This document shows, piece by piece, positions 19,126 to 33,072 of a stretch of DNA of 64,000 bases. The notes under the pieces are model-generated. The model saw nothing but the letters and a program-made list of their open reading frames with translations, was not told where the DNA came from and did not search any database. The DNA lies in contig NZ_SDIK01000018.1 of NCBI RefSeq assembly GCF_008016795.1, forward strand, positions 27,107 to 91,106, written 5' to 3'. This DNA comes from Prevotella brunnea. GTDB lineage: Bacteria > Bacteroidota > Bacteroidia > Bacteroidales > Bacteroidaceae. Positions within the stretch are counted from its first letter, which is position 1. Each line of letters begins with the position of its first letter. Both the position numbers and the translations under genes were made by a program.

Positions 19126-19167
19126 CGATAAATAATTGATATGGGTCAATTATATTGTAAAAATTTG

Positions 19168-19175
19168 TATTTTTG
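19168..19175 (+). promoter_or_regulatory. -7 box TATTTTTG for the LacI-type regulator
   Basis: TAnnTTTG match 44 bp upstream of the regulator ATG. The shared operator at 19098-19113 lies about 55 bp upstream, allowing autoregulation. Confidence 0.5.
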
Positions 19176-19218
19176 CCCTACAAAAAGTTTATTTCTCAAC
19201 CAAAGACAATCTTAACCT

Positions 19219-20244
19219 ATGCAAGAAGGTGGAAATTTAACAATGAAAGATATAGCCCGAAACCTTGGTGTTTCGGTTGCCACGGTGTCGCGAGCCTTGA
19301 AGGACAGTCCCCGGATTTCATCGGAAAAGCGAGCGGCGATACAGCGTTATGCGCGCGAACATAACTTCACTCCCAACCTGATAGCCGAGACCTTGCGCAA
19401 AAGTAAGGTGCAACCATTGAAGATTATCGGCGTTATTGTTCCCCAATTTACGCATTTCTACTTTTCCACCGTTCTTGCCGGTATTGAGGAGGAGGCTTCT
19501 GCCAGAGGTTATCGCGTCATGGTGGCGCAAAGCGATGAGCGATACGAGCGCGAAGTGAATATTTGTCGTTCGTTCTATGAGAACAAAGTTTGCGGAGTTA
19601 TCGTGTCGCAGGCAAAAGATACAGTGAAATACGACCACTTCAAACACCTGATGGATCAAGGGGTTCCCTTGGTTTTCTACGACCGCATCAGCACCGGAGT
19701 GAATGCCAGCCGGGTGGTGGTGGACGATTACATGGGAGCTTTTTCCGCCGTTACCCATCTTGTTGATACCGGTTGCCGCCGCATCGCTTTTTATGGTGTT
19801 TCCCTCAACCTCGAGATAGGAAAGAATCGGTATAACGGGTATCGTGATGCACTGTTGAAGAATGGCATTCAGCCCAATGACCAACTAATAAGAATGTGCG
19901 ACAATCGTGCCGATGCTGAAGCCATCACGCCCGATATGTTCACCTTGCAGAATCCTCCCGATGCTTTTTTTGCCGTGAACGACGATACAGCCATTGGTAT
20001 TCTCTATTCGTGCAAGCGCATGGGCTTGCGTGTGCCCGACGACATTTCTATCTGTGGTTTCACCAACGGTGTGCGGGCGACTGCCTGCGACCCCATGCTC
20101 ACTACCGTGGAGCAGCGCGGAATAAGAGTGGGAGAGGAGGCGGCGAACATTCTCATTGATAAAGTGGAAGGTGCATTGCCCATGGATTCGGTGGAAAAGC
20201 GCGTGGTGCGTACGCGACTCATCGTGCGAGGCACATCTCGATAG
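19219..20244 (+). CDS. LacI-family transcriptional regulator of the starch locus
   Basis: A 341-aa regulator. The N-terminal helix-turn-helix (MKDIARNLGVSVATVSRALKDS, about residues 9-30) and hinge are followed by a periplasmic-binding-type sugar-sensing domain (GVIVPQFTHFYFSTVLAGIEEEA, FAVNDDTAIGIL, DISICGFTNG). ATG at 19219 is used; an ATG at 19243 just before MKDIA is an alternative. It is divergent from susC and followed by the sugar permease. Two matching palindromes in front of susC and malQ are its probable targets. Bacteroides thetaiotaomicron instead uses SusR, so this is a different control design. Confidence 0.93.
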   Translation: MQEGGNLTMKDIARNLGVSVATVSRALKDSPRISSEKRAAIQRYAREHNFTPNLIAETLRKSKVQPLKIIGVIVPQFTHFYFSTVLAGIEEEASARGYRVMVAQSDERYEREVNICRSFYENKVCGVIVSQAKDTVKYDHFKHLMDQGVPLVFYDRISTGVNASRVVVDDYMGAFSAVTHLVDTGCRRIAFYGVSLNLEIGKNRYNGYRDALLKNGIQPNDQLIRMCDNRADAEAITPDMFTLQNPPDAFFAVNDDTAIGILYSCKRMGLRVPDDISICGFTNGVRATACDPMLTTVEQRGIRVGEEAANILIDKVEGALPMDSVEKRVVRTRLIVRGTSR

Positions 20245-20303
20245 TCTCAATCTTCAATGAATACATTTAAATTCTATTGCAATAAACAACAAACAATAAA
20301 AAA

Positions 20304-21629
20304 ATGAAACAGAGAGCAGACAAGACTTTTTGGCAGTTGTGGAACCTCAGCTTCGGTTTCTTTGGCGTACAGATAGCCTACGCTTTGCAAAGTGCCAACA
20401 TCTCCAGAATTTTCGCTACGTTGGGAGCCGACCCACACAACTTGAGTTATTTTTGGATTCTCCCTCCGCTGATGGGCATCTTGGTTCAACCCATCGTCGG
20501 GACATTGTCCGATAAGACGTGGACACGCTTTGGTCGGCGCATTCCCTATCTCTTTGTGGGTGCCACTGTTTCCGTGCTCGTGATGTGCTTGTTGCCCAAT
20601 GCCGGTTCTTTTGGTATGGCTGCTTCCACAGCCATGGTGTTCGGATTGGTATCGTTGATGTTTCTCGATACCAGCATTAATATGGCGATGCAGCCTTTCA
20701 AGATGCTTGTGGGCGATGAGGTGAACGAGAAACAAAAAGCCTTGGCATACTCCATTCAGAGCTTTCTTTGTAACGCCGGTTCTTTGGTGGGTTTTGTCTT
20801 TCCCTTCTTTTTCACCGCGTTGGGCATTGCCAATACCGCTCCCGCCGGCATTGTTCCCGATTCAGTGATATACTCGTTCTACATCGGTGCCGCCATTCTC
20901 ATTCTCTGCGTACTCTATACTACCGCGAAAGTAAAGGAGATGCCACCGAAGGAATATGCCGAATACCATCAACTCGTGGAGACCGGAAACGAGTCGAAAG
21001 CCGATTGGATAACCTTGTTGAAGAATGCGCCAAGCACTTTTTGGAAAGTGGGACTGGTGCAGTTTTTCTGTTGGTTTGCTTTTATGTATATGTGGACTTA
21101 CACCAACGGCACGGTGGCTGCCAATTGTTGGGGTGTTGATATGCTTGCCAAGAACGCTACCTCCACATCCGGCTATCAAGAGGCCGGCAACTGGGTGGGC
21201 ATTCTTTTTGCAGTTCAGGCGGTAGGTTCGGTGCTGTGGGCAATGGCTTTGCCACTCATCAAGAACAAGAAGCTGGCATACAGCCTTTCATTGGTTTTGG
21301 GTGGCATTGGCTTTGCCATGACGGCTTTCGTTCACGATCCATATATCATGTTCGTTCCCTTCTTGCTCATTGGTTGCGCTTGGGCGGCTATATTGGCAAT
21401 GCCTTTCACTTTTGTTACCAATGCACTGGAGGGCTACGGACACATGGGGACTTACCTCGGATTGTTCAATGGCACGATTTGCATACCGCAGATTATCGCC
21501 GCCCTTGTGGGTGGTTCCATTCTCAATGTGGTGGGTTCCGTGCAAAGCCACATGATGATTGTTGCCGGTGTGTCATTGGTCTTGGGTGCTTTGTCGGTAT
21601 CGACCATCCGGGACGAGCCCACGCGTTAA
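20304..21629 (+). CDS. MFS inner-membrane maltose/maltodextrin permease
   Basis: A 441-aa protein with about 12 membrane segments, resembling the sucrose/maltose branch of the GPH/MFS sugar carriers. The loop GTLSDKTWTRFGRRIPYL between segments 2 and 3 is the MFS signature. It lies 59 bp after the LacI-type regulator and ends at a strong terminator. Context points to transport of maltose or short maltodextrins from the periplasm to the cytoplasm, where MalQ acts. The substrate is inferred from the neighbours. Confidence 0.9.
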   Translation: MKQRADKTFWQLWNLSFGFFGVQIAYALQSANISRIFATLGADPHNLSYFWILPPLMGILVQPIVGTLSDKTWTRFGRRIPYLFVGATVSVLVMCLLPNAGSFGMAASTAMVFGLVSLMFLDTSINMAMQPFKMLVGDEVNEKQKALAYSIQSFLCNAGSLVGFVFPFFFTALGIANTAPAGIVPDSVIYSFYIGAAILILCVLYTTAKVKEMPPKEYAEYHQLVETGNESKADWITLLKNAPSTFWKVGLVQFFCWFAFMYMWTYTNGTVAANCWGVDMLAKNATSTSGYQEAGNWVGILFAVQAVGSVLWAMALPLIKNKKLAYSLSLVLGGIGFAMTAFVHDPYIMFVPFLLIGCAWAAILAMPFTFVTNALEGYGHMGTYLGLFNGTICIPQIIAALVGGSILNVVGSVQSHMMIVAGVSLVLGALSVSTIRDEPTR

Positions 21630-21656
21630 ACATATTTCTTGAATGAAGAAGCATGA

Positions 21657-21707
21657 GGCGGACTTGTTTTGTCGAACGGATAAAACAAGTTCGCCTTCTT
21701 TTTTTGC
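21657..21707 (+). terminator. Rho-independent terminator after the permease gene
   Basis: AGGCGGACTTGTTTT pairs with AAAACAAGTTCGCCT (one G-T pair), followed by a long T run. It ends the regulator-permease transcript 27 bp after the stop. Confidence 0.88.
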
Positions 21708-21783
21708 TATCCCATGCGAACGGAACCGCACGAATTTTCCGGGAGAAATGTCATTCGTCCGGGTGTAAAAAACTATCTGTTTT

Positions 21784-21897
21784 CAAAAGCTTAGCTTTCG
21801 CCTCGCAAAAGGTGAGCTTTTAGGAGTCAAAAGCTTAGCTTTTGCAAGTCAAAAGGTGAACTTTTAAAACGTGAGATGTAGTGTGCTGATTATTAGT
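21784..21897 (+). repeat. 22-bp-period palindrome array, copy 2, with tail
   Basis: Units start at 21784, 21806, 21828 and 21850: alternating CAAAAGCTTAGCTTTYG and CAAAAGGTGARCTTTTA, each 17 bp with a 5-nt spacer. The tail TGATTATTAG begins at 21887, exactly 20 nt after unit 4. It sits between the permease terminator and the malQ operator. Confidence 0.93.
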
Positions 21898-21980
21898 GTA
21901 TTATGAATTTTTCGTATTGTCGGTATTTTTTGCGATTTCTCTACCATGGAAACACGCGCTCATTGGTAAAATACCTTTAA

Positions 21981-21996
21981 TGCAAACGTTTGCGCA
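21981..21996. promoter_or_regulatory. LacI-type operator in front of malQ (TGCAAACGTTTGCGCA)
   Basis: A palindrome centred on AACGTT with the LacI-family CG centre, 15 of 16 bases identical to the site before susC. It is about 53 bp upstream of the malQ -7 box, which is more typical of activation, or of looping with another site, than of simple blocking. Confidence 0.78.
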
Positions 21997-22048
21997 CTTT
22001 TTGATATAAATCATTTAAAAACATGTTTCCACATTGCTTATTTATTAG

Positions 22049-22056
22049 TATCTTTG
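22049..22056 (+). promoter_or_regulatory. -7 box TATCTTTG for malQ
   Basis: Exact TAnnTTTG match. Transcription would begin near 22063, which excludes the ATG at 22023 and supports the start at 22083. Confidence 0.65.
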
Positions 22057-22082
22057 GAGCAGATAAACCAATCAACGACCCT

Positions 22083-27054
<4,972 letters not shown>

Positions 27055-27125
27055 TCAAGCAGACTTACCAAGCTTTCCGAATGAAAACAACGCAGCGAAA
27101 TGAAGAAGAAATAGACGATGCACCG

Positions 27126-27250
27126 GAAAAGTATAATCGTTTCGATAAAAAAGTACGAACTTTTCAGAGAAAAAGTACGATCTTTTTGATGAAAAAGTAC
27201 GTACTTTTTTCCGAGGTACTTCCATCGTTTTGCAAAGCATTGATAATCAA
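27126..27250 (+). repeat. 22-bp-period palindrome array with a different core (AAAAAGTACGTACTTTT)
   Basis: Four 17-bp units start at 27126, 27148, 27170 and 27192, again an exact 22-bp period. Cores are GTATAATC, GTACGAAC, GTACGATC and GTACGTAC, flanked by A5 and T4. A TGATAATCAA box follows at 27241-27250 and then ATTACAAAA, echoing the tail of the GCTTAGC arrays but 12 nt further away. It fills the 328-bp gap between susB and the pullulanase gene. Confidence 0.85.
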
Positions 27251-27382
27251 ACAATTACAAAAGGCCTATTTTCATAGCAAAAACAACCGAATTTTCACCG
27301 CCAGAAACCGAAAAAATAGTAACAACCGCCCCCACATCTCACCTTTGAAAAGGCCCGTGGAGGCACCAAAAAAACAAAAGCA

Positions 27383-29296
27383 ATGAACCCAAAACACCTC
27401 ATCCCGACCCTCCTCTTAGCCCTCTTGCTCCCGCAAGGAACAAAGGCACAGGAGCTTTTCAATGAAATAACCTACTCGCCAAAGGCCACCGTCTTCCAGC
27501 TCAACGCACCCATCAAACCCACCCTCCGCCTCTACGAAGCCGGACGAGGAGGCAAAGCCTATAAAAAAATAAAGATGCAACACGCAGCCGAGAACCGATG
27601 GACAGCCACCGTCAAAGGCAACCTCAAAGGAAAATTCTACACCTTCGACATCGGACGGGGCGAGACTCCAGGCGTGTTCGCCAAAGCCGTCGGCTGCAAC
27701 GGCGCACGAGGAGCAGTCGTGGACATGAGCGAAACCAACCCGACAGGCTGGGAACAAGACCGCCGACTGCCGACCAACAGCCCCGCCGACCTCGTCATCT
27801 ACGAGATGCACCACCGCGACTTCTCCATCGACCCCTCATCCGGGCTGCTGCACAAAGGCAAATACCTCGCCCTGACAGAGCAGAAAGCCATCGACCACCT
27901 CAAGCAGTTGGGCATCAACGCCGTGCACATTCTCCCCTCCTACGACTATGCGTCAGTGGACGAATCGCAACCCGACAAACCACAATACAACTGGGGCTAC
28001 GACCCACTGAACTACAACGTGCCGGAAGGAAGCTACTCCTACGACGCCACACTGCCCACACGCCGCATCATCGAATTCAAACAAATGGTGCAAGCACTCC
28101 ACAAAGCCGGCATACGCGTCATACTCGACGTAGTCTATAACCATACCTACGACATCGAGGGCAGCAACTTCGAACGCACCTTCCCCAAAGCCTATTACCG
28201 CTATACAGCCGACGGAAAGCCAAGCAACGGCTCCGGATGCGGAAACGAAACAGCATCAGAGAAACCACTCATGCGCCAATTCATGATCGAAAGCATGAAA
28301 TATTGGGCAACGGAATACCACATCGACGGCTTCAGAGTCGATCTCATGGGCATACACGACATCCAGACCATGAACCTCATCCGCAAGGAACTCACCAGCA
28401 TCGACCCCTCCATCTTCATCTACGGCGAGGGATGGAGCGCAGGCACCTGTGCCTATCCAATAGAAAAACTCGCCATGAAAGCCAACATCAGCCAACTACC
28501 TGGAATAGCCGCCTTCTCCGACGACCTACGCGATGCACTCCGCGGACCATTCTCCGACGACCGTCAAGCCGCTTTCTTGGGAGGAATAAGCGGAATGGAG
28601 GAAAGCATCAAGGCAGGCATAGCCGGCATGATTGCCCACCCACAAGTGGACTACTCAAAGGTGAACTACTCCAAACAACCCTACGCCGCAGAGCCGACAC
28701 AGATGATAGCCTATGTCAGCTGCCACGACGACATGTGTCTGGTGGACAGAATCAAAGCCTCCATACCAGAAGCCGCTTATGACACCGAAACACTTATCCG
28801 CCTCGACCTCCTCGCACAGACAGCCGTATTCACCTCGCAAGGTGTGCCCTTCATGCTCGCCGGTGAGGAAATGCTGCGCGACAAGAAAGGCGTCCACAAC
28901 TCCTACAACTCCCCCGATTCAATCAACCGCATCGACTGGAACAATCTCACAGCCTATCCACAGGTATTTAACTACTACAGCGGCCTCATCAACCTCCGCC
29001 ACAACCATCCAGCTTTCCGTCTCGGCACTGCCGACCTCGTGCGAAAGCATCTGGAATTCCTGCCCGTGCAAGACTGTCTCGTAGCCTTCCGCCTGAAGAA
29101 CCACGCAGGAGGCGACAAGTGGAACAACATCTACGTCATCCTCAATGCCAACAACCAACTTCGCACCGTCACGCTTCCGCAAGGCAAATACACCATCGTC
29201 TGCACCAACGGCGAAATCAATGAAAACGGACTCGGCGAGATGGAAGGCGGCGAAGTGATGGTGGACGGACAATCGGCACTCATCCTCCACGATTAG
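27383..29296 (+). CDS. pulA: Type I pullulanase (GH13) debranching enzyme
   Basis: Hydrolyses alpha-1,6 branches. A 637-aa protein with a signal peptide (ending GTKAQ), an N-terminal CBM48-like beta domain (about 25-115) and a GH13 barrel. The type I pullulanase motif YNWGYDP is present, as are FRVDLMGIHD (nucleophile Asp), YGEGW (acid/base Glu) and SCHDD (third Asp). At the periplasmic or surface level it would feed SusB. Its base composition is GC-rich like susB and unlike the minus-strand sus genes. The next gene starts 32 bp later. Confidence 0.93.
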   Translation: MNPKHLIPTLLLALLLPQGTKAQELFNEITYSPKATVFQLNAPIKPTLRLYEAGRGGKAYKKIKMQHAAENRWTATVKGNLKGKFYTFDIGRGETPGVFAKAVGCNGARGAVVDMSETNPTGWEQDRRLPTNSPADLVIYEMHHRDFSIDPSSGLLHKGKYLALTEQKAIDHLKQLGINAVHILPSYDYASVDESQPDKPQYNWGYDPLNYNVPEGSYSYDATLPTRRIIEFKQMVQALHKAGIRVILDVVYNHTYDIEGSNFERTFPKAYYRYTADGKPSNGSGCGNETASEKPLMRQFMIESMKYWATEYHIDGFRVDLMGIHDIQTMNLIRKELTSIDPSIFIYGEGWSAGTCAYPIEKLAMKANISQLPGIAAFSDDLRDALRGPFSDDRQAAFLGGISGMEESIKAGIAGMIAHPQVDYSKVNYSKQPYAAEPTQMIAYVSCHDDMCLVDRIKASIPEAAYDTETLIRLDLLAQTAVFTSQGVPFMLAGEEMLRDKKGVHNSYNSPDSINRIDWNNLTAYPQVFNYYSGLINLRHNHPAFRLGTADLVRKHLEFLPVQDCLVAFRLKNHAGGDKWNNIYVILNANNQLRTVTLPQGKYTIVCTNGEINENGLGEMEGGEVMVDGQSALILHD

Positions 29297-29328
29297 AAAC
29301 ATCACAAACGATAAAACAATCAATCCGT

Positions 29329-31179
29329 ATGAAAAAAATTACCTTACTGCTTTCACTCTGTCTGCTCACACTCACCGTGAATGCCAAGATAAAGATAAAG
29401 AAAATTGACCCCACCTATTGGTATGTAGGAATGAAAGATGCCTCGCTGCAACTCATGGCTTATGGCGAAGGCATCAAGAATGCCGATGTGAACATCAACT
29501 ATCCCGGCGTGAGAATTGACTCGCTCGTCCGATTGGATTCGCCCAACTATCTCCTTCTTTACCTTAATATGGACGGAGCAAAAGCCGGAGTGATGAACAT
29601 AGAATTTACACTCGGAAAGCAGAAAACAACCGTTAAATACTCATTGCTCAACCGCACGATGGCAGGCGAAGAACGCAAGGGATTCGACAATACCGACGTG
29701 CTTTATATGCTCATGCCCGACCGCTTCGCCAACGGCAATCCCAAGAACGACATCATCAAAGGAATGCACGATGAACGCTGCGACCGCAACGAACCAAGCC
29801 TCCGGCACGGTGGCGACCTCGAAGGCATCCGGCAGCACCTCGACTACTTCACCGAACTGGGTGTGACGGCTCTCTGGTTCACACCTGTATTGGAAAACGA
29901 CCGGCCTGCAGACGACGGGAAGTACAGCACTTACCACGGCTATGCCACCACTGATTACTACCGTGTCGATCCTCGTTTCGGAACGAACGAAGAATACAAA
30001 TCGCTCGTCGATGCCTGCCACGCCAAAGGATTGAAGGTGGTGATGGATATGATTTTCAACCACTGCGGCGACTATCATATTTGGAACAAGGATGTACCGT
30101 CGAAAGATTGGTTCAATCATCCTGGTTACGGTCTTCAAACTTCCTATAAACTCACACCTGTCCTCGACCCCTATGCCAGTAAGGTGGATATGGCGGAAAC
30201 GGTCGATGGTTGGTTCGTAAGCTCTATGCCCGATCTCAATCAACGCAATCCCCACGTCATCAAATATCTCATACAAAACTCCGTTTGGTGGATAGAGACC
30301 GTCGGCATCGACGGCATCCGCATGGACACCTATCCCTATGCCAACCGAAAGGCAATGGCCCAGTGGATGAAAACCCTCGACACGGAATATCCGAACTTCA
30401 ACACCGTCGGTGAAACATGGGTGACAGAACCCGCCTATCCTGCTGCTTGGCAGAAAGACAGCAAGCTATCCGACTGTAACAGCTATCTCAAAACCGTGAT
30501 GGACTTCGCCTTCTTCGACCGGCTATCGATGGCAAAGAACGAGGAAACCGACGATTGGTGGAAGGGGCTCAACCGCATCTACAACGTCTTGTGCTACGAT
30601 TATCTCTATGCCAACCCATCGGCCGTGATGGCATTCGTCGAGAACCACGACACCGACCGTTTCCTCGCCAACGGCAAGGACTCCACTGCCCTCAAGCAGG
30701 CTTATGCTCTTCTGCTGACGATGAACCGAACACCGCAGCTCTATTACGGTACGGAAATCCTGATGAATGGCACGAAGGAAGTAACCGATGGTAATGTCCG
30801 CAAAGACTTCCCCGGTGGTTTCCCTGATGATAAGGCAAACAAATTCACCCGCGAGGGACGCACGGCAGCCGAGAATGCCATGTTCGATTGGACCAGCCGT
30901 CTGCTTCATTGGCGACAAGGCAACGAAGTCATTACGCACGGCACGCAAACCCAATTCATCCCATATCACGGCATTTACGTCATTGCCCGCCAATACAAAG
31001 GCAAGAACGTTCTGACTATCCTCAACGGTAAGCAAACTGACAACCGACTTGAGGTTGCCCGCTATGCCGAAATCATTGGGCAGCACACCACCGCAACAGA
31101 TGTAACAACGGGCAAGACCATTGATTTGACGAAAGATATCCCAATGACCCAACGGCAAACAATGATTCTTTCCTTCTAA
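29329..31179 (+). CDS. susA: SusA-like neopullulanase/cyclomaltodextrinase (GH13)
   Basis: A 616-aa exported enzyme (signal ending TVNAK). The N-terminal Ig-like domain of about 100 residues (YWYVGMKDASLQLMAYG) is typical of SusA and cyclomaltodextrinases. The barrel has LMPDRFANGNP, MDMIFNHCGD, IRMDTYPYAN (nucleophile), NTVGETW (acid/base) and FVENHDTDR (third Asp). It would act on imported oligosaccharides and cyclodextrins in the periplasm. It ends the plus-strand arm and is followed by a strong hairpin. Confidence 0.93.
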   Translation: MKKITLLLSLCLLTLTVNAKIKIKKIDPTYWYVGMKDASLQLMAYGEGIKNADVNINYPGVRIDSLVRLDSPNYLLLYLNMDGAKAGVMNIEFTLGKQKTTVKYSLLNRTMAGEERKGFDNTDVLYMLMPDRFANGNPKNDIIKGMHDERCDRNEPSLRHGGDLEGIRQHLDYFTELGVTALWFTPVLENDRPADDGKYSTYHGYATTDYYRVDPRFGTNEEYKSLVDACHAKGLKVVMDMIFNHCGDYHIWNKDVPSKDWFNHPGYGLQTSYKLTPVLDPYASKVDMAETVDGWFVSSMPDLNQRNPHVIKYLIQNSVWWIETVGIDGIRMDTYPYANRKAMAQWMKTLDTEYPNFNTVGETWVTEPAYPAAWQKDSKLSDCNSYLKTVMDFAFFDRLSMAKNEETDDWWKGLNRIYNVLCYDYLYANPSAVMAFVENHDTDRFLANGKDSTALKQAYALLLTMNRTPQLYYGTEILMNGTKEVTDGNVRKDFPGGFPDDKANKFTREGRTAAENAMFDWTSRLLHWRQGNEVITHGTQTQFIPYHGIYVIARQYKGKNVLTILNGKQTDNRLEVARYAEIIGQHTTATDVTTGKTIDLTKDIPMTQRQTMILSF

Positions 31180-31223
31180 TAAATCAATTGATTTACCATC
31201 CTTACGAATAAAATCTAAAAACA

Positions 31224-31253
31224 GAGGGCTACCAATTTATTTTGGTAGCCCTC
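31224..31253. terminator. Bidirectional terminator after susA
   Basis: GAGGGCTACCAA and TTGGTAGCCCTC form a perfect 12-bp stem with a 6-nt loop. A T-rich run on the minus-strand side also suits the convergent YcxB-like gene. Confidence 0.8.
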
Positions 31254-31350
31254 ACCACATTGTCCTTGCTAAGACACGATAGAATAGTGCGGTTTCATAT
31301 TGATTAATTGAAACCTGAAATTTGAGCGAACGGTAGTCTTGACTTCCTTT

Positions 31351-31863
31351 TTAGATATTGTATTTTTCCTTTATCTTATGTATAAAATCAACGAACCCTT
31401 CTCCAGCTTTGCCTTTCGGTATGATAGTTCCTTGTCCCTTGCTATGCATCAAGTAGAAATGTGAGGGCGTTTCTATTATCTTCGTTAGCTTGTCATAGGC
31501 AATAGAAGAATTGCCAAAAGAGCTGATATGTTCGCTGTGATCTTCATAAAAGTTCACGGTATATTCTTGATTTTGCATCAGTTTATTCTCATCAAAAGCC
31601 TTGTTTGCTTTCTTTTTGGGGCGAGTAAAATAAAACCAATTAGTACAGCATAGCATCACGACTATAAAGATAATCCCCCACCAGAAATGCTTGAAATCAG
31701 TTATCAGTGTTTCTCCCATGATGCTCATCATGATAAATAGCGCACAAACATTGATAATAATCAAACTTCTGACAAAATGAAATTCCTTTTTAAGTACAAC
31801 CATATTGAATGTTTGATATTCATCTCTGGTGATAGTATTGGTAATGGAAAATAATGGTGTCAT
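31351..31863 (-). CDS. YcxB-like membrane protein
   Basis: A 170-aa protein with two close membrane segments (about residues 33-50 and 62-80) and a C-terminal soluble domain of the YcxB type (QEYTVNFYEDHSEHIS, YDKLTKIIETPSHFYL). The biochemical role of this family is unknown. It stands alone between the susA terminator and the BPL_N gene (57-bp gap). Confidence 0.7.
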   Translation of the reverse strand: MTPLFSITNTITRDEYQTFNMVVLKKEFHFVRSLIIINVCALFIMMSIMGETLITDFKHFWWGIIFIVVMLCCTNWFYFTRPKKKANKAFDENKLMQNQEYTVNFYEDHSEHISSFGNSSIAYDKLTKIIETPSHFYLMHSKGQGTIIPKGKAGEGFVDFIHKIKEKYNI

Positions 31864-31920
31864 ATATTATAAGTTCTTGCTCTTTACAGGACTATTTTGT
31901 TTTGCGAACTGATTATGAAA

Positions 31921-33072
31921 TTATTTTGCAATCAGCTCTTTTAAGTTGTTTAGATAACGCTCCATTTCCTGTTTTGCCTTTGCGTCCTTTTCTACTTTGA
32001 CGGCTGTCTCCAAATCCTTCATATAGGTGAGATAGTCGGTTTCAGCAATGAACTTTGCTGCACGGATTCTGACAATCGGACTGCCATCGAAGAGCAAACC
32101 CTGTACCCAGCGCTTCGCATCCCATGACCGACACGATTGCAGCCAGTCGAGCGCTGCCACCTTTTCCTCCGGAGTTCCATATAGGAACGTTTCGTAGTAT
32201 GCCTTTTCTTTCTTTAGGTCGGCTTTGGTCATGAGTATCTCCTTATTATATATGTTGGGATTCACGACCCTTTGCTTGTAGGCTTTTATGGGCATGCGGA
32301 GGGTCCAGCGTATGATTCTCGGTATCATCCACATCATACCCGGAGTGGCTTCAGGATGCGCAATGCAGCTTGCCACCCTGCCTTTTCCCAATTTGTTGGT
32401 GATGAGGAACGGCTTGTTGTTGGTCATGTTGCTTGGTGCGTTGCCCTCTTCGTGAACGTCGCTTTCCATGATGGCGAGCGTGTTATATTTTATCGTGCTG
32501 TTGTCAGCTTCGGTGAATACAGGACCTTCGTAATAAACCACGTAGGAGAATGGTCGGTCTGCCAACTCCGGGAACAGTTTTGTCCCTTCTTTTGTCAGTG
32601 AAAACTTAGCAATGCCGTGCCCGCGGTTGTCGTGTTCTATGTCAATGGCTTTTGCACCGTTGATGCGCATGCAGGCATAGTCGGGAGTGTCAGAGAAAAG
32701 ATAGGCACCCGCACAGATGCCTAGTGCTCCTTTTCCTGACTCTATGAATTTCCTGAGCCGTTGGATGTTCTCCGTTCCGAGGTTCAAATACTGCGTCGAA
32801 CCACCACCTCCGGGAATGATAATGGCATCCAGCTCGTTCAGAATGCCGTTGGCAATGTCGGCGGTAGTGATGGTTCGTACCGTCATGTCAGGGTCGATTT
32901 TCACCGCTTCCACGGCTTCCCATATACATGTTTGTGAGCCACCATGTCCTTCAAACACGCCAACACGCGTCTTTCCGTCTTCTCTCGAAGCCCATGTTCC
33001 AACAGCAGTCGAACAAAGTAACAACAGTAAGATTGCTCTTTTTGCAATTTTGCTCAAGTTTGAGTTTTTCAT
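31921..33072 (-). CDS. Exported BPL_N-type glutamine-amidotransferase-like protein
   Basis: The open frame reaches a TTG at 33168, but the ATG at 33072 begins a signal peptide (AKRAILLLLLCSTAVGTWAS), giving 383 aa. Residues about 35-255 form the class I amidotransferase-like fold of the biotin-protein-ligase N-terminal family (VGVFEGHGGSQTC, IIIPGGGGSTQYL, GKGALGICAGAYL with the Cys of the nucleophile elbow). The C-terminal 100 residues are helical with HEAT-like character (KVAALDWLQSCRSW, IRAAKFIAETDYL). Its substrate is unknown; a secreted amidase-like role is inference. Confidence 0.75.
   Translation of the reverse strand: MKNSNLSKIAKRAILLLLLCSTAVGTWASREDGKTRVGVFEGHGGSQTCIWEAVEAVKIDPDMTVRTITTADIANGILNELDAIIIPGGGGSTQYLNLGTENIQRLRKFIESGKGALGICAGAYLFSDTPDYACMRINGAKAIDIEHDNRGHGIAKFSLTKEGTKLFPELADRPFSYVVYYEGPVFTEADNSTIKYNTLAIMESDVHEEGNAPSNMTNNKPFLITNKLGKGRVASCIAHPEATPGMMWMIPRIIRWTLRMPIKAYKQRVVNPNIYNKEILMTKADLKKEKAYYETFLYGTPEEKVAALDWLQSCRSWDAKRWVQGLLFDGSPIVRIRAAKFIAETDYLTYMKDLETAVKVEKDAKAKQEMERYLNNLKELIAK

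Noticed and set aside
18952..19149. N-terminal extension of SusC to a TTG start
   Set aside because: It contains the operator and promoter of the unit, and a proper signal peptide starts at 18951.
21784..21866. 22-bp arrays as CRISPR repeats
   Set aside because: Spacers are only 5 nt, there are only four units, the repeats are palindromes with changes, and no cas genes are near.
27081..27386. 101-codon frame between susB and pulA
   Set aside because: It reads through the palindrome array, is Lys/Arg-rich and overlaps the pulA start.
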